In this document: piece after piece, positions 1 through 12,279 of the stretch
How the letters are laid out: every line of letters begins with the position of its first letter
Position numbering within the stretch: position 1 is the first letter of the stretch
Source: Echiichthys vipera
Taxonomy: Eukaryota > Chordata > Actinopteri > Perciformes > Trachinidae
Length of the DNA stretch: 64,000 nucleotides
Assembly (NCBI GenBank): GCA_963691815.1
Contig: OY829665.1
Span: 20,151,294-20,215,293, forward strand
Direction: 5' to 3'
Program-made: the position numbers and the translations under genes
The notes under the pieces: generated by a model
What the model was told of the DNA's origin: nothing
What the model saw: the letters and a program-made list of their open reading frames with translations, nothing else
Database searches by the model: none

Positions 1-727
1 TGAAGCAGAGTCTTTAGGCAAAAAAGACTAGATTTGTGTTAGAGAAGCGGTCTGGTTTCTATTTTTTAAAGCTCAAGTGCATGCAGGTAAACAGTCTGTG
101 TCAAAACAAAGAGGCATTTTAGCCAAAATAAAATCTTGGAACCAACTGGCAATCTTCTGATGAAGATTAAGCTTTTCATTTGCTTTTTGTTATTATTTAC
201 CTGCATTCATATTCAGTTATCTATTAATAGAGATACCGTCTTTCAACTCCAACGCCATTCTCATGTCTTAAGTTCCTAATCGGATTATAAACAATGATTA
301 GCTAAATCATCGCCAGACCGATAGACAATGGGTTCCATGATAGCAGACTTTTACGGCTCTGTGAGCCTGTACTTAGGCACAGCCGTGATTTGAGCTAAAT
401 GTTAACAACATCATGTTTTCTGCTGATGTTTAGCAGGAATAATGTTTACCATGTTCATCATTTTAGTGTAGCATGTTAGCCTGCTTACATTTTCTATTTA
501 ACACCAACCTAAAGTTATAAAGATTCCTCCTCCAGAGACCATAAACATGTGCCAAGAATTCCACTGAAATCTCTGAAAAATTCATTCTGGACTAAAGTGG
601 TGGACCGGCTGATCGATTGACCAACATTGCTAGTCCCAAATCCAAACTAGCCATATCATGCAACATTGAGATTTTAAAAGCTATCAATCTGCTCAATTTC
701 TTCATCTCGTCTTTTCTTTCCTTTCAG

Positions 728-777
728 CTTTGACGGTTTCCTGGCCGCCTTCTTTCAAAAGCCCCAGTCTGTGGGCA
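728..777 (+). CDS. Left gene copy, internal exon a
   Basis: The acceptor ctttcctttcag precedes position 728 and gtgagt follows 777. The frame that reads FDGFLAAFFQKPQS fits a preceding exon ending in AG (phase 2). With the 778 donor the next exon would open onto a stop codon. A less typical donor after TCT (exon end 769) keeps the frame open. The same feature is present in the inverted copy. Confidence 0.4.
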
Positions 778-1362
778 GTGAGTTTATTATGAGTTGAAAA
801 CTGGTTCGGTTAGTTGACTCTCTTCCTTTCTTTTTCCATATGTCCCAACATGTATATTCAAGGTGATTGAGACGGATGACGCATTTGAACCCCTTAGTGA
901 TGGCTATGACTACTTTGTGGACTTCATGGATCTGTCATTCCCCACCGAGAGGCCTGACAGAGAACACTCCTACATAGAGGTGAGACACTGTAGTGAACCA
1001 TGCAAACAACACACAACAGTATAATAGAGCTTTTGGAAATATTTATTATTTATATATATATAAATATTATTTATATATATTTACCAGCAAAAGATCATAT
1101 ATTAGAAAATAATAACAAGATGGGTAAAATATCTTACAATCAATCTGATATTCTGTATATTTGGATATTATATGGCTGACATTGTCAAAGCACAAAATTA
1201 AAAGAGTCAGATGATACTTTTTGCTTTCCTCTCTAAAGATTAAAAACAGGATTGGGGTGATGAGATACGTGGTGCTGCACGGTCGTCTCTGGGATGATCT
1301 GTACTACGGCTTCCAGAACCGCATAAGCCGGGACCCGGATATTTACCACCATAGGTAAATAT

Positions 1363-1399
<37 letters not shown>

Positions 1400-3008
1400 G
1401 CACAGATGTTTGTACTTGTGTTACCTTATTTGAATTATATCAACCACATAAAGTGCTCATTCTAAATGAGGAGCTGCAAATATGTAGTTAATATATACAG
1501 TTTGCCATTTATGTCATAGAGGCCTGGGTTTGAATCCTGCCCTTTATGCTTTTCAGTCTTTCTCTCTTAAAAATACCTTTAAAAAATGTTTAGTGCATAA
1601 ATTAGGATTTATTAATTCTATCAAGGCATTGCTCTCGTTTAGATCAGCTCCAAAAGATTCAATTTAGCTGCTTAAAGCATAGTTAACTGCTAATAAATGC
1701 ATAATGTGTCAGTCCTCATCTTGCCCGTCTTAAAATCTATTGATAAATGTGTTTATGATGCTAGTTTTTCATTTGATCCAATTTTGCTAAATCATTCTTC
1801 GATAATAAGGAACACATAACAGAGATGGAGGAACAATGAACACAATGGGCCTTATGTATGAAACATGTTTACACTGATTAGTGTTTTTTTTTAAATATTC
1901 TAATGTATAAAATTATTCATAAGTCTGCATAATTATTACCTTTCAACATACATCCAACCTTTAGTTCACGTGATAACCAGAAACTGATGAACTCCTTCAG
2001 TGGTGGAGCGCACTCTCAGTATACTGAAAGAAAGGCTGGTGGCAGGTGGCATGCTCTAAAACACACCTGAAAAAGGGTGTGAAATAGTCACAAGCTGGTG
2101 TGTTCGACACATTATGCATCATGGTGAGACCCCACTACACCCACCACCACCTGAAGACTTGGATGACGGTTTTCCATGAACCTGAATACGGACATGGTGT
2201 TGAAACCCAAATCATTTTATGTTTTTAACATTAAGAAGAATATTTTTTTCATAGTACTATTCATTTTTGAAAAAGCGGATTAAATATGATGAAGAGTTTT
2301 CTTAAACAAACAACATAAAGTAAAGTTTGTATCTCTGCAGAAGAAAATATTTTTCCCTTTTTGTTGCCCTCAGGTATTTCTTATGCTTATTAGGCATTTC
2401 CATTTCTTTTGCTTCCTTTTCTTCTCTTGTCTAAGTTGAACGTTAAATATCAAATGTCAGTGACTTGTTGCTTTGTGGTTTGCACACAGTACTCCAGTCT
2501 GCTGCCCTTATATGACTTCATGGGGAGTTTCCCTAAGCTAACTCCACATTGCCTAGAATAGGAATTTAAGATCAAATGTGATTCATCAACATACTCAGGA
2601 GGGTAAGAACAGATTGTCTGTCTGTGCACGTTTCATGAATCCCATGCAGGATTTTCTTATTTTCCTCCTCTGCTTTGTGCGAGCACAAATATAAGAAAAA
2701 ATACAAACATTCATGCATGAGGCCCAAAGTTTACTGTTGCTTTGATTAGTAAATGTTCTAAACTTTAATTTGTCCTGTCGGTGTCCAGGTTTTTGGAACC
2801 ACTTCCAAACAGAGCTACCAGTTTGCAGGCCAGACTGGGACCATTTCCTGCAGCAGGAGACTTCCATCCAGGAGCATGGCACACCACAACAGCAGTCAAA
2901 GATATGGAGCTATTGTGTTGTGTTGTGAATATGGATAACTGGTATGTGAAGATCAAGTTATTGATTTTTATTTCTGTTATGTTTACAACTTCAAGGCCAG
3001 CCGGGTAA
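728..3008 (+). CDS. Unidentified multi-exon gene, left copy (3' part; frameshifted last exon)
   Basis: I do not recognise this protein. Four exons can be placed: 728-777, 863-979, 1239-1354 and 2789-3008. Exons 2 and 3 are open, with residues such as DGYDYFVDFMDLSFP and GRLWDDLYYGFQNRI, and have good GT-AG borders. Exon 3 ends in phase 2 and joins the last exon as an Arg codon. The last exon starts with G then five T; the inverted copy has four T. The left copy therefore reads on in another frame (FLEPLPNRA...) to a TAA at 3006-3008, followed by AATAAA at 3059-3064. The 5' exons lie left of the window; the right copy suggests what they contain. Joining exon 1 to exon 2 in frame needs a weak donor at 770 instead of the good-looking gtgagt at 778, which is a real doubt. 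It could be a young pseudogene or an expressed paralogue with a changed C terminus. Confidence 0.5.
863..979 (+). CDS. Left gene copy, internal exon b
   Basis: This exon has 39 codons, starts and ends in phase 0, follows an ...attcaag acceptor and is followed by gtgaga. It reads VIETDDAFEPL then SDGYDYFVDFMDLSFP. The inverted copy at 55468-55584 has the same length and stays open, with two residue changes (Ala to Thr, Pro to Ser). Confidence 0.6.
1239..1354 (+). CDS. Left gene copy, internal exon c
   Basis: This is a 116 bp exon, phase 0 in and phase 2 out, between tctctaaag and gtaaat. It reads IKNRIGVMRYVVLHGRLWD and on to DPDIYHHR. The inverted copy at 55076-55191 is open and differs mostly by replacement changes (Tyr to Ile, Ser to Asn, Ile to Val). 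That gives no clear sign of purifying selection between the copies. Confidence 0.6.
1366..1396. repeat. (CA)n microsatellite in intron
   Basis: This is a short (CA)n run just after exon c. The right arm has the matching (GT)n at 55034-55064, so the tract predates the inverted duplication. Confidence 0.9.
2789..3008 (+). CDS. Left gene copy, terminal exon (shifted frame)
   Basis: The acceptor gtgtccag ends at 2788. The frame carried over from exon c reads FLEPLPNRATSLQARLG and continues through a hydrophobic stretch (IKLLIFISVMF) to TAA at 3006-3008. One T fewer, as in the right copy, would read FWNHFQTELPVCRPDW and end in CVVL. The right-copy frame looks more protein-like, so the extra T here is probably the derived state. 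Confidence 0.5.
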
Positions 3009-3058
3009 TTCCAACTTCTTTTGATTAGATTGTACTGTCATAAAGAAGTAAAGAAAAG

Positions 3059-3064
3059 AATAAA
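3059..3064 (+). terminator. Poly(A) signal of left gene copy
   Basis: AATAAA lies about 50 nt after the TAA stop. Its mirror is TTTATT at 48400-48405 in the right arm. Confidence 0.55.
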
Positions 3065-6060
3065 TGAAATAATGAGTAAATTTGTCTTTAAAGGAACACA
3101 CAACTAATTTTGGATGTTTTATCATATTTACAACAAACTGGTTTCCATCAATCTGGCATAGTATAAAAATCACATAGTAGAACCCTGGAACTACTGTGAG
3201 TCATGTTATCTATCACAGTCTGTCAAGTCAGGTCTAAGTAATTCAGATGAGTGTGCGTTTACGGCTCTCAAGAAGAGACGACGAGGTCGACCAAAGATTT
3301 ACTGATACAGAAACTGGAGAGATGCGTGCAGTGTCATTCTATGCGTCTGAACAGCAGGTCCTAATAAAAAACACATGACCCCGTGTCCTAACGGCATGCA
3401 AACATCAGACTTCACATCAAAGCTCTGTGTCCACACTTAGTCATAGAATGTGTGGAAGAAACTGTAAAATATGCCCCAGGAAAAACAGGTAAATGTTCTG
3501 TGCATGAGCGAACAAGTGTCACTTAACAGGCAAGTCATTCAAGTCATTAAGTCACAAATTTTTGATGTTTACGGCAAGTCAAGTCTTTTATTATCTGTTA
3601 GCTCAAGTTTCAAGTCATCAAAACTGTGATTTGAGTCACAAGTCTCAGTCTCAAGTCCACATCTCTGGTTACATAGTTACATTGGAACTAAAAATGGTAT
3701 GGTCCTTAATGCATAACAGGTAGCAAACCCTCCATACTGGTACATTTATGTACAGTTCAATCATCCCAAATTAGTCGATTGTTAACTTTATGGATAAGTA
3801 AAAAGATTATGGGGCAATGTTCTGGCTTCAGTGTTTGTAGTAGCATGTAAATGTTAGAACTTACTAATTTAATAATAATTGCATTAATCATACGATTTGA
3901 TTTATGTTATTTGAGTGAAGTTTTTATTCGTAAAAGTCCACTTTTACATTAAATGTCTCAACAGGCTTTACAGGACCAAAAAATTAAGGGTTGCTGACAC
4001 GGCAGAAGTTCAAGAAGAATTATAAGAAGACAAGTTTCAGAAGAGTAAAAATTCATCTATTTTATGGGCAGGTGGTTTGTTTTTTTCTGTGTTATGATAT
4101 GTAAACCTCTAAAGTGATGTGTTGGTATAGATTATGTATTAGGTATGATTAGGTTATGATGTGAATGTGCCACTAGTCCATGTGTTATAAGTACTGTATG
4201 TGGATTTCCATGTTCATCTGTATGTATAACAAGTATACAAGTACAACAGCTGACGTGGTGTTTGCTAACTCCCCGTCACCTGTGGTGGTAGTATGGATTA
4301 TGCACTATACATGATTAGGTGCTGGGTGTGTATGGACCACTCGTCCATCTTTTATAAGTACTGTATGTGGTGTTTAGTCTGAGCATATCTTGAGTTTACA
4401 GCAGTCGAGGAGGATAATGGGTTGAGTGACATCACAAATTTAACCTGGAAATGAAAAAATAAATTCTTGTCTATTACCATATACTACAATACTTTATTTT
4501 GTTGGAAGTCTTGGTGCAAGGCCCGCGTTAATCAAGTGAAAGAGATTTACTGTGTACTGCTAATCGATATTTCCACATTTTTGCATACAGTGTCATCCAT
4601 GAAGTGTACCTTATGCAGTCAACCGAAGCCATGTGACAATAAAGTTACTTACTCTAGATTGTAATGTGCCTTTGTCTTTCCTGTTATCTAAATCACTCCG
4701 CTGTTCATTTATTAGAGGCACTTGGGTGTACAGTGGGTGAATCAGAGCATGTTTGCTAAAACAGCTGCTGGCTGAGAAACAAAACTTCAGCTCAGTTGTC
4801 ATGGTGTATATCAGTCAGACCTAACTTATATTGTTTCACACCTATATCTGACATACAGAATCTACCATCTACTACCAATCTGGCCCCTATTTAATAACTG
4901 AGTCACACTCAGCTGAATGAAGCACCCTTCATTAAGGGTTTCCACCTTCCAAAACTGTAACTAATAAATAATTAGTAAATAATAATAATAATAATGATAA
5001 TAATAAAATATTCTCTATCAAAAATAAGAATATAAATCATTGTATCATTGTAATGAAGAATGTGTCGGCAACTGAGGGTGATGCACAATGCACAACAGCA
5101 GTAAATGTAATATAGTACACAGTGAGCCTGAAATTTGCCATAATGCAGCACCATTAATGTGGAGTGCTGCTTATTATTTAGTTCCATGTAAAAGTTCTTA
5201 TTTCAAATGTTGGCCGATTTACGCTCTCATCAACCAATCGAATTGTGGTGTTTACTTCAGAGGATCATAAGACAACAGAGGTCTGCTGTGTGCAGACGGA
5301 AAACTGTTTCACTATTTTAATTTGGCAACAGCAGTGCAGATAGCTTCCTTCTTCCGTTCTTACCTTTTATGATAAAAGCTCTAGACACACACTACACAGT
5401 TAACTGTTTACCGAAGGGAAGTCAGATTCATTCAGAGCATTTCTCTTAAAGAAATTTCAATAAAATATCTGACAGTAGTTCAGTGTTAGCTGTTCCTGGT
5501 CAGAAATCACAGGAGGAGACACTTTCATTTTGTCTGTCTGGAGTCTCCGGTGCTAACCTCCATCACTTCACTCAGCAGCAGAAACAACACGCGGGACTCC
5601 TCCATGGGTCTTTATTTGTTCTGAAAACTGTAGCTGCTGTACATTCCCTTGATATCTTCACACATATCTTGATAAACTTTAATTCTCCTCTGCTCTGATC
5701 GATCTCTCATCCACTGAGAACACACCTGCTGATGTTGTCAGGGTTGAACCAGTTCGGACAAAAAAAAAAAAGCTATGTTCAAGTTTCAGTTTGGAACAAA
5801 AGTTATTTTTGATCAAAATGCTCCAGACTTTGGTGCACACTGGAAAGCAAACCGTTGCCTGTCAGTCAAAAAAAGACGAACAGGGAGAGACAGGCAAAGA
5901 GGTCCTGGATATGTGACATGTTCAGTTTTAGTTCAGTTATTTATTTTTGCTGCTGTGATTTTATTGTTTATTGATTATTGCATGTTGTGTTCTGTGTTAT
6001 TTTGCAGTGGTTGTGTTCCTTTTGTGTTAATTTATCTGCCAGTATGTATGTATGTTTGCA
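3065..6060. other. 3' flank of left gene copy, no gene seen
   Basis: Only short ORFs occur. The stretch includes (AAT)n-rich sequence near 4980-5010, and near 5880-5960 a segment containing gggagagacaggcaaagagg. The right arm carries the same segments in reverse order at 44290-48400, so this is shared flank rather than a separate gene. Confidence 0.6.
3480..3670. repeat. AAGTC-rich imperfect tandem repeat
   Basis: The words caagtc and aagtcatt recur many times, forming a low-complexity repeat of a type common in fish DNA. Part of it (about 3610-3670) is missing from the right arm at the point where the LTR-like element 46855-47853 sits. Confidence 0.6.
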
Positions 6061-7547
6061 TGTAGTCTTTCTGTTTTAAGCACTGACCCTGAACTCTACA
6101 CTAAACAGTGAAACGAGCCACAGGGGTGGCAGACCCAGGTAGCCTATAAAACCCTTTTTTATTCAGAAGTAGAATTGAGGGACGAAGAGGAAGCGGGGAG
6201 AAACCTTTTTAATACAGTCTATGGGGAAACCCAAGCTGGCCGGAGGGCTGCATGGGCGCCCATACCTGGGGCGCGGCAGCTCCAGACTGGAGAGTGGAGT
6301 AAACAGAAGAAGTGCTTGACACCTACCACGTTGAGCTCCTCCCTCTCTGATGTCAAGTGTGCCGCAAATTCAAGAAGTAGAAGAAGAAGATAGTGCTGTC
6401 CAAATGAAGCTTCTGAAACGTCAAGTAATTTAAGGGAATAATAAAAGTAGTGCAAGAGGTCAGCAATGGAGTAGGCTACAACTTGTATAATTATGATGAG
6501 ATACAATTAAATCGGGAAGTGGCAGTCAAATACAATCAATGAGATCTCCCAAATGATAAGGATCAGTGTACAAACGTTCACCTTACTAAGAGTCTACACA
6601 GTACCTGATCCTTAAGAACTGGATGTGGCAACTCGAGACCTTTTTAGGGAGACGTCTTTCAATAGTGGTGGGAGGTTGGTAAGACAATAGTCTTTAACAC
6701 TTGGTTTAAGACAATACCACACATTATATGACACCTACCTGTAGCTTTTTTCTTAGCATCGACTCTTTCTACTTTGCAAAAAATCCTCTGCAGACCTTGG
6801 TGAGTAGATAGCAAACATTCCATACTTACAATGTTTCAAAGTCTATTCTGGTAAGTCTGTTGCAGTGAAACAATTGTTTACGGCACGGGGAAGTTCTTAC
6901 GGAGAACGAGGCCCCACCATCGCCTTAGTTGCATCATGTTTGAGTGACGACAAGAAATTAAGTCAAACAGGTTAACCAAAATCAAAAATCAGCAGTGTAA
7001 AAAAAAAAACCTTGCATCTACTAGTGATGATATAATTACTTATTTATACATACCTCAACAAAGTCCCATTTCCATCCATTACAATGTACATTGCGTACTG
7101 TAAATTAAGAGAAGTGGTTTATTTTTATTATAAGAATAAAAACAACAAACTCCAAAGGATAATATTTTTGAAAAGAGAAGACATAATGCACCAGTAAACC
7201 GATACGCCAAAATCAATATGTACTCAACGCCCATTATCTTACCATCAACACAAACATCCCACAGTTGTTGAAATAACCCTGCCTCTGTAGTGTGAGGAGA
7301 GTACACATGATTTAGTAGCTGAATGACATTTGCAAAATAACTTAAAAAAATAACCTGAAGATCATCAACAGCAAAAGTCATCCATAGTCTAAGGGCTAAG
7401 ATCTGAGCCACGTTTCCTGTGTATGCGGTATGTGAAGGTGAGGGAATAACTACAGAAATATGGATAAAACACGTAGAACATGGCTGGAACTGAAACACAG
7501 AGCCGCATGTCGGAGTCACACCTGTGCTGCTGAGAAGGAGTGTTAGG
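6061..7547. other. Intergenic, repeat-derived, no gene
   Basis: The piece at 6170-6400 (with tttaatacagtctatgggga) looks like an interspersed element. The rest is AT-rich. A 179-codon open frame on the - strand (7079-7618) overlaps the start of the next transposon and resembles no protein I know. Confidence 0.5.
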
Positions 7548-7985
7548 GCCCGTCCACACGGAAACGCGTTTATCTGTAACCTCACAACTTTAGTATCGTT
7601 TTGGCCGACCATCCACACGCAGGCGGCGTTATCAGAGCCTGAAAACAGTATTTTTTGTAACCTGGTCCCAGAGTGGGAAGATTTGAAAACGCCCCCCGTG
7701 GAGTTGTCGTCTGGACGGTGAAACCTACTGCTTTGTTAAACAATGCCGTCATCTCCCCACCTCGGACCTCTTATCCCATGGCGTCACATAACAACAACAA
7801 CAGTGCTGCTGCAAGAGGAGAGACAAGGACCTATAGACTATATACTGAACTGTACTCTGAGCCACATGCATGGGAATGAATTAGGCCGACCATATATTTC
7901 ACCCTTTTCCCTAATGGTCTGAATATGTTGCTAAATTGGTCACAAGTAGTTTTTTTTAATAAAGTTGCCAAGAAGTTCTTTAACT
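7548..7985. mobile_element. Non-autonomous DNA transposon, GGGCCCGTCCACACGG type
   Basis: It begins gggcccgtccacacggaaac, the inverted-repeat-like start seen in abundant teleost MITEs that alternate 'cgtccacacg' and 'aaaacg' words. It goes on with aacctggtcccagagtggga. A second copy without this start lies at about 62700-63025, aligning up to 'aaataaagttgccaagaag'. No matching right terminus was found, so the right end is approximate. The superfamily is uncertain (hAT or similar). Confidence 0.55.
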
Positions 7986-8229
7986 TTAACTGTTCTTTAA
8001 TGCTGTTGGCCGTTGTTTCTTTTTATTTTAAAAGCATCTATATTATTCTTTATTTTAGCACAGGTACCGGAAAAACCCAAACTATACCCAATCCTACTGG
8101 GAAGATGCAGTCAGATTGAATGACGGACGCTCAGGCTACCACAAAGCAGGATAGATCTGGTCCTTCTTAATTTCATACTTTGTGACTGCAGTTTTATTGG
8201 AAACACTTTACACTTTACATTGTGGGTCA

Positions 8230-8990
8230 CCCCTGTAGGAATTTTACACACTATACTTAAGGCAAATCAGAAGGACCTCATAGAGTATATATTGCGTAAT
8301 TCAAATTCTACAGGAGGCTTCCTGGAGTCAGCAGAGTCGTTGGCAGTTTAGTGCGCCAGCAGGCATTTATTAGCAGGAGGACATCAGATGATACAGACGT
8401 CTGGAGAAATGTTCTATTCTCTATCTAGAGTAACTGTGTACAACACAGTACCCGTGATCAGAGTCAAGAAGTTCCTGATCTCTATTCTATCTGCTCCAGC
8501 ATATAAACTTGTTACAAAGGCATGGTTATGTGTCTGCTTGTGCGTGCATATGTGTATTTCAGAAGTAGCAGTTGCTCCAGCCTCCATCTTCCTCCCTGCG
8601 CGACAGAGTATCCTCTGTATAGCAGGAGTCTTATTCTTTATCTGTCAAGGAAGCACAGCACGTACAATTCTCCTAATCTCAACCTAGTTGCCAGGTGCAT
8701 ATTTGCAACATGGCTAGTTCATTGTCTTTATGACCTCGACTGACTGCCAAAAGTTTCTGTGAGTCAAAAGTTTGTGTGCTTTTGGAGAAAGCAGAAAAGC
8801 TTGAGCCTGGTCAAATAATAGCAGAGGCACATACTATCACATTCTTATTAATCATTACTAATGCACACGCTAACACATGATTATTAATTCTTCAATCATT
8901 GATTATCACACTCTCATTAATCATTACTAATACACACACTAACACATGATTATGATACTTCACACATTGATTTTTAATTCTTCACCCCCC
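8230..8990. repeat. Unit-1-specific insert
   Basis: This segment is absent from units 2 and 3, where 'attgtggataa' is followed at once by a C-run. It includes cattaatcattactaatgcac repeated at about 8847-8870 and 8910-8935. No coding potential was recognised. Confidence 0.5.
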
Positions 8991-9946
8991 CTGCTTTTGG
9001 TCTACGCAAACACTGTCTCGCTGTTAACTCCGATAGTCTTCTAACTGCCACACAGACAGTTCGAGTTGCAGAAGTGATGAACATTTTCCCTCACTTACAG
9101 AACTGGTTGAACCTGTCTACTTCTGAAAAGATCCATAGGATTATCTTTTAGCACACCATGAATGCTGGTCACCCCACCTTCAGACCACACCTGAAAATGA
9201 TGAGTCATGCCGGTCACAATTAACTTTACATACCAAACAAGAACAAGGGACACTTGTTGCACCAGCAAGATAAAGGATCTGATGAACATCGCATCACTGT
9301 TCTGATCTCTGCTGAGGTAAGACACATGATATGTTTTTATTTATTTTTTATTTTATTAGCTTATTTGACAGGGACAATGCACAACTGCTTAGCAGTACCA
9401 GAGTTAGCTATATGCTAATTTTCAGCTGTAGTCCCTAACACTAGAATATAAAAAACATCACGCTATTACACAATAGTAAACCACATACAGCAACTACAAC
9501 AACACAATTTCACAACATTGGCGCATTACTATAATTATTAGCTAATTGAAGCTGATTTTATCTAAAGCCCTAAGCCAAGAGGCGAAGATTTGTTTTTTAA
9601 TGGGGCGAGGCAACCACAAATGAGGATTGGCTGTGGTAGAGTAATATTTCACGGTAAACCATTTAGAGGCAGAGTTAGGCAGGTGTTGTTTTCACAAAAT
9701 CGAAAGCAGGCGCAGTTTCAAACACATGACAAAAGTCAGTGAAAGAGCAACAGAATCAGCAAACCCAGGTAATCCCAAAGTAAACTTATTTAACTGGAAG
9801 TATATACATTAGAAGCAATTACTTTTCCTTACCTGAAAATAAAGGAATGAATGCATGTGAAATGCACATTATGCCCTGTACTAACGTGTCTCTCCACGTC
9901 TGTGTCAAGCAATTCCATTGCGACTTCTCTCAATATAATTTATTTA

Positions 9947-10412
9947 TGTCACGCCGCGGTGAGGTCTGTCCTGTCTTTGGGTTTTTGTCTTGTGCATTTC
10001 CTGTTTTATTTTGAAAGGTCACTTGCCCTTCCTCTCGTGTCACCAGTCTGACGTCATTCCCTGATTCCCGATTGTTTCCACCTGTGGTTCCCCTCCCCTC
10101 ATGGGTATAAAGTCCATGTCTTTCCCCCTGTTCCGTGCCAGATGATTTTCTACCTTGTGTCAAATGTATCCAGCGTCTGTTCCTACAGTCTTGTTCATGC
10201 CCTCGAGTTTATTGTTTCCATGTTCTGGTGATAGTATTTCTTGTTTTGTCAAAGTAAGTGTAGCGTTTTTGAATTCTCGTTTTTCCATCGTTTTTCCCTC
10301 CTGGTTGGAGCGTCCTTATTTAATTAGTTATTTTGTTCACTTTGCTTTTTGTTTTTTCCTCCTGGAACGCGAACCTCCGCATCTGAGTCCTCATTCCCAC
10401 CTGGGCCTCACA
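9947..10412 (+). mobile_element. Solo LTR (gypsy-like), unit 1
   Basis: The element begins TGTCACGCCGCGG and ends CCTGGGCCTCACA (TG...CA). It is flanked by perfect 5-bp direct repeats ATTTA at 9942-9946 and 10413-10417. Inside is a promoter-like stretch gggtataaagtccatg near 10106. It is 466 bp long and lacks about 110 bp present in the unit 2 copy; the deletion falls between short repeats 'cctcctg'. No internal retroelement sequence remains, so this is a recombined solo LTR. Confidence 0.8.
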
Positions 10413-10689
10413 ATTTAATATCAATGTTTTCAAAACATCTATTGTGTTATTTTTATTTCCGCACGATTTAAACATAGTTATTATTATATCTACAACAATA
10501 AATGCAATTTGGTTGGATGCTAGTCTCACTTTGTCCCACAGAAACATTAAAATATTTAAGATTTGTGTACACTGGTAATCATTTATGATGTGTCCATTTC
10601 ATTATAATATTCAGATTTATCATGAATATTTGAACTTGCACATGTATTTTAAGTTCTGTTTAAGAAGGGTGGAGGTGGGGTCCAAATTC

Positions 10690-10862
10690 TTTGACACATC
10701 TGAGCATTTTAAAAATTTCCTTGAAAGTAAAGTGATTGTTACTTTCCATCGTAACTAGTTACTTTTATAATTTGTAACTCAGCAACTAATTCAGGTACTT
10801 TTTGGGAGAAGTAATTGTTAACTGTAACTAATTATTTTTAAAGTAATGTGCCCAACACTGGA
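10690..10862. repeat. 'gtaactagttac' interspersed element, unit 1
   Basis: This AT-rich element is built from taactagttac, taactaatt and a 'cccaacactgg' end, a very common type in teleost genomes. The same element lies at about 15725-15873 in unit 2. Confidence 0.55.
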
Positions 10863-10929
10863 TATTATGGACTGTAGATGATAAAATACCTTAATCCCTG
10901 GCTGTAGTACGCTGAGAAACATTTTTAAA

Positions 10930-11330
10930 GTCTTGGATTATTTGCTCACACAGTAGTTCACAGAGTTCTGAACCTCATCACATTCTTGCTTTTTAACGAC
11001 TGAGCCTTTCAGGGATGCTCCTTTTATACCAAATCATGACCCTCACCTGTTTCTATTTAACCTGTTCACCTGTGGAATGTTCCAAATCAGCGTTTTTTGA
11101 GCATTATTCAACTTTCACAGTTTTTGTTGCCTCTGTCCCAGCGTTAATGGAATGTGTTGCAGGCATCACATTAAAAATCAGTGAACATTTGCAAATTCAA
11201 AATTCTATATCTTGTCTTCGGAGTGTATTCAATTGAATATAGGTTGGAAAGGATTTTCATATCATTGCTTTCTGTTTTTATTTACATTTTACACCACGTC
11301 CCAACTTCATTGGAAGTGGGATTGCAGATT
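10930..11330. repeat. Fish interspersed element ('cccaacttcattgga'), unit 1
   Basis: It contains cgactgagcctttcaggg, gtattcaattgaatatagg and cgtcccaacttcattggaag. Relatives of the same family are at 15890-16320, 29870-30170 (reverse), 34820-35150 and 42340-42560. It looks like one dispersed DNA element family; I cannot name the superfamily safely. Confidence 0.6.
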
Positions 11331-11839
11331 TAGGAAATAACCCCATAGAGAACCAGATAACAGGAATAGTTAATTATTCCAAGATCCAGGTATCACATCA
11401 ATTCCTCAAGGGCCAATCCAGTACTCGTTTTTTCCAAATCGTTTTCAGAAAGCAACGCATCTTCCTGCAGTAATACTAATGCACAGCAATACAGCAATAC
11501 AGCCTACCCAACACCTAATGCTTCATCTGAATCAAAACAGTCAAAGTTACGCTTTAAGGATATATTTTTTCACAACCACAACTTTAATACTTGTTTTTTA
11601 CACAAACGTTCTCAAATTTGCATTTGCATTCTGTTAATGATCAGTCAAGCTGTGGAGCAGTCTTGTATAAAGTACTTGAAAACAATACTTAAGTCAAAGC
11701 ACAAGTATCCACGCTTCCATCCAGTCCATATCACAAGTTGAAAAGTTTAATTTGATTGTTTTGTATTTGTTTTTATTTTTTATGCTGTATATTAATATTT
11801 AAATGTTTTTTGGGTGTGTAATGAGGTATGAGATATGAC

Positions 11840-12065
11840 GTAAATGAGGAAAAGGGTCTGGCGCCGAGTGTGTCCCACATCTGGCTCTTTATACTGCAGG
11901 CAGTGATTAGGGGAATCAGCAACAGCTGGGCAGAACCACACCTTCCAGGTCCAGACATGCAACACAGAGAGAGAAGACACATGCAGGTCAAAACAGACAG
12001 GGGGAGACAAACCAAGCAATAGAAGGTAGAAAGGTAGGCCTGGCAGGACTGGGATCCTGACAATA
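11840..12065 (-). mobile_element. LTR-like fragment, unit 1
   Basis: On the - strand it starts TGTCAGGATCCCAGTCCTG and contains gcagtataaagagccaga and ggcgccagaccc. That organisation resembles the LTR piece at 44110-44300. The 3' part is missing or diverged. It is present in units 1 and 2 (16825-17050). Confidence 0.55.
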
Positions 12066-12279
12066 GCCCCCCAAAAAGGCAATCCTATTGTCAGAATAAT
12101 AATAATAATAACAAACGACAATTCCTGCTAAAACTATAGGTCCCTCTCCAACGACTTTGTTGGTGCTCGAGCCCTAATAATAAAAGTCTGATAACAAAAA
12201 GAAGTATCAGAAGAAGAAACTTAGAAATAAAAAGATAAAGATTTATCCATTTCAACTTTAAAGGGCTTCTATAAAGAAG

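Larger units (their letters stand above)
1..6060. repeat. Left arm of large inverted duplication
   Basis: The sequence from the window edge to about 6060 matches, in reverse complement, about 44290-56866. Landmarks are: positions 65-130 against 56720-56800; the exons at 728-1354 against 55076-55719; the last exon at 2789-3008 against 48456-48674; 4450-4830 against 45690-46080; and 5480-6040 against 44290-44920. The arms differ by scattered substitutions and small indels, so they are diverged and not a mirror-image assembly copy. The arm runs off the left end of the window, so its true length is unknown. The right arm is about twice as long because of later insertions. Confidence 0.9.
7990..12279. 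repeat. Tandem duplication, unit 1
   Basis: This is the first of three head-to-tail copies starting at 'ctgttctttaatgctgttgg' (7990, 12280, 17267). Unit 1 holds an extra piece of about 760 bp (8230-8990) not in the others and lacks about 1.39 kb that unit 2 has at 13025-14411. It contains a solo LTR, two fish interspersed elements and a second LTR-like piece. Confidence 0.85.

Noticed and set aside
7079..7618. 179-codon open frame on the - strand
   Set aside because: It crosses the transposon terminus at 7548 and resembles no known protein.
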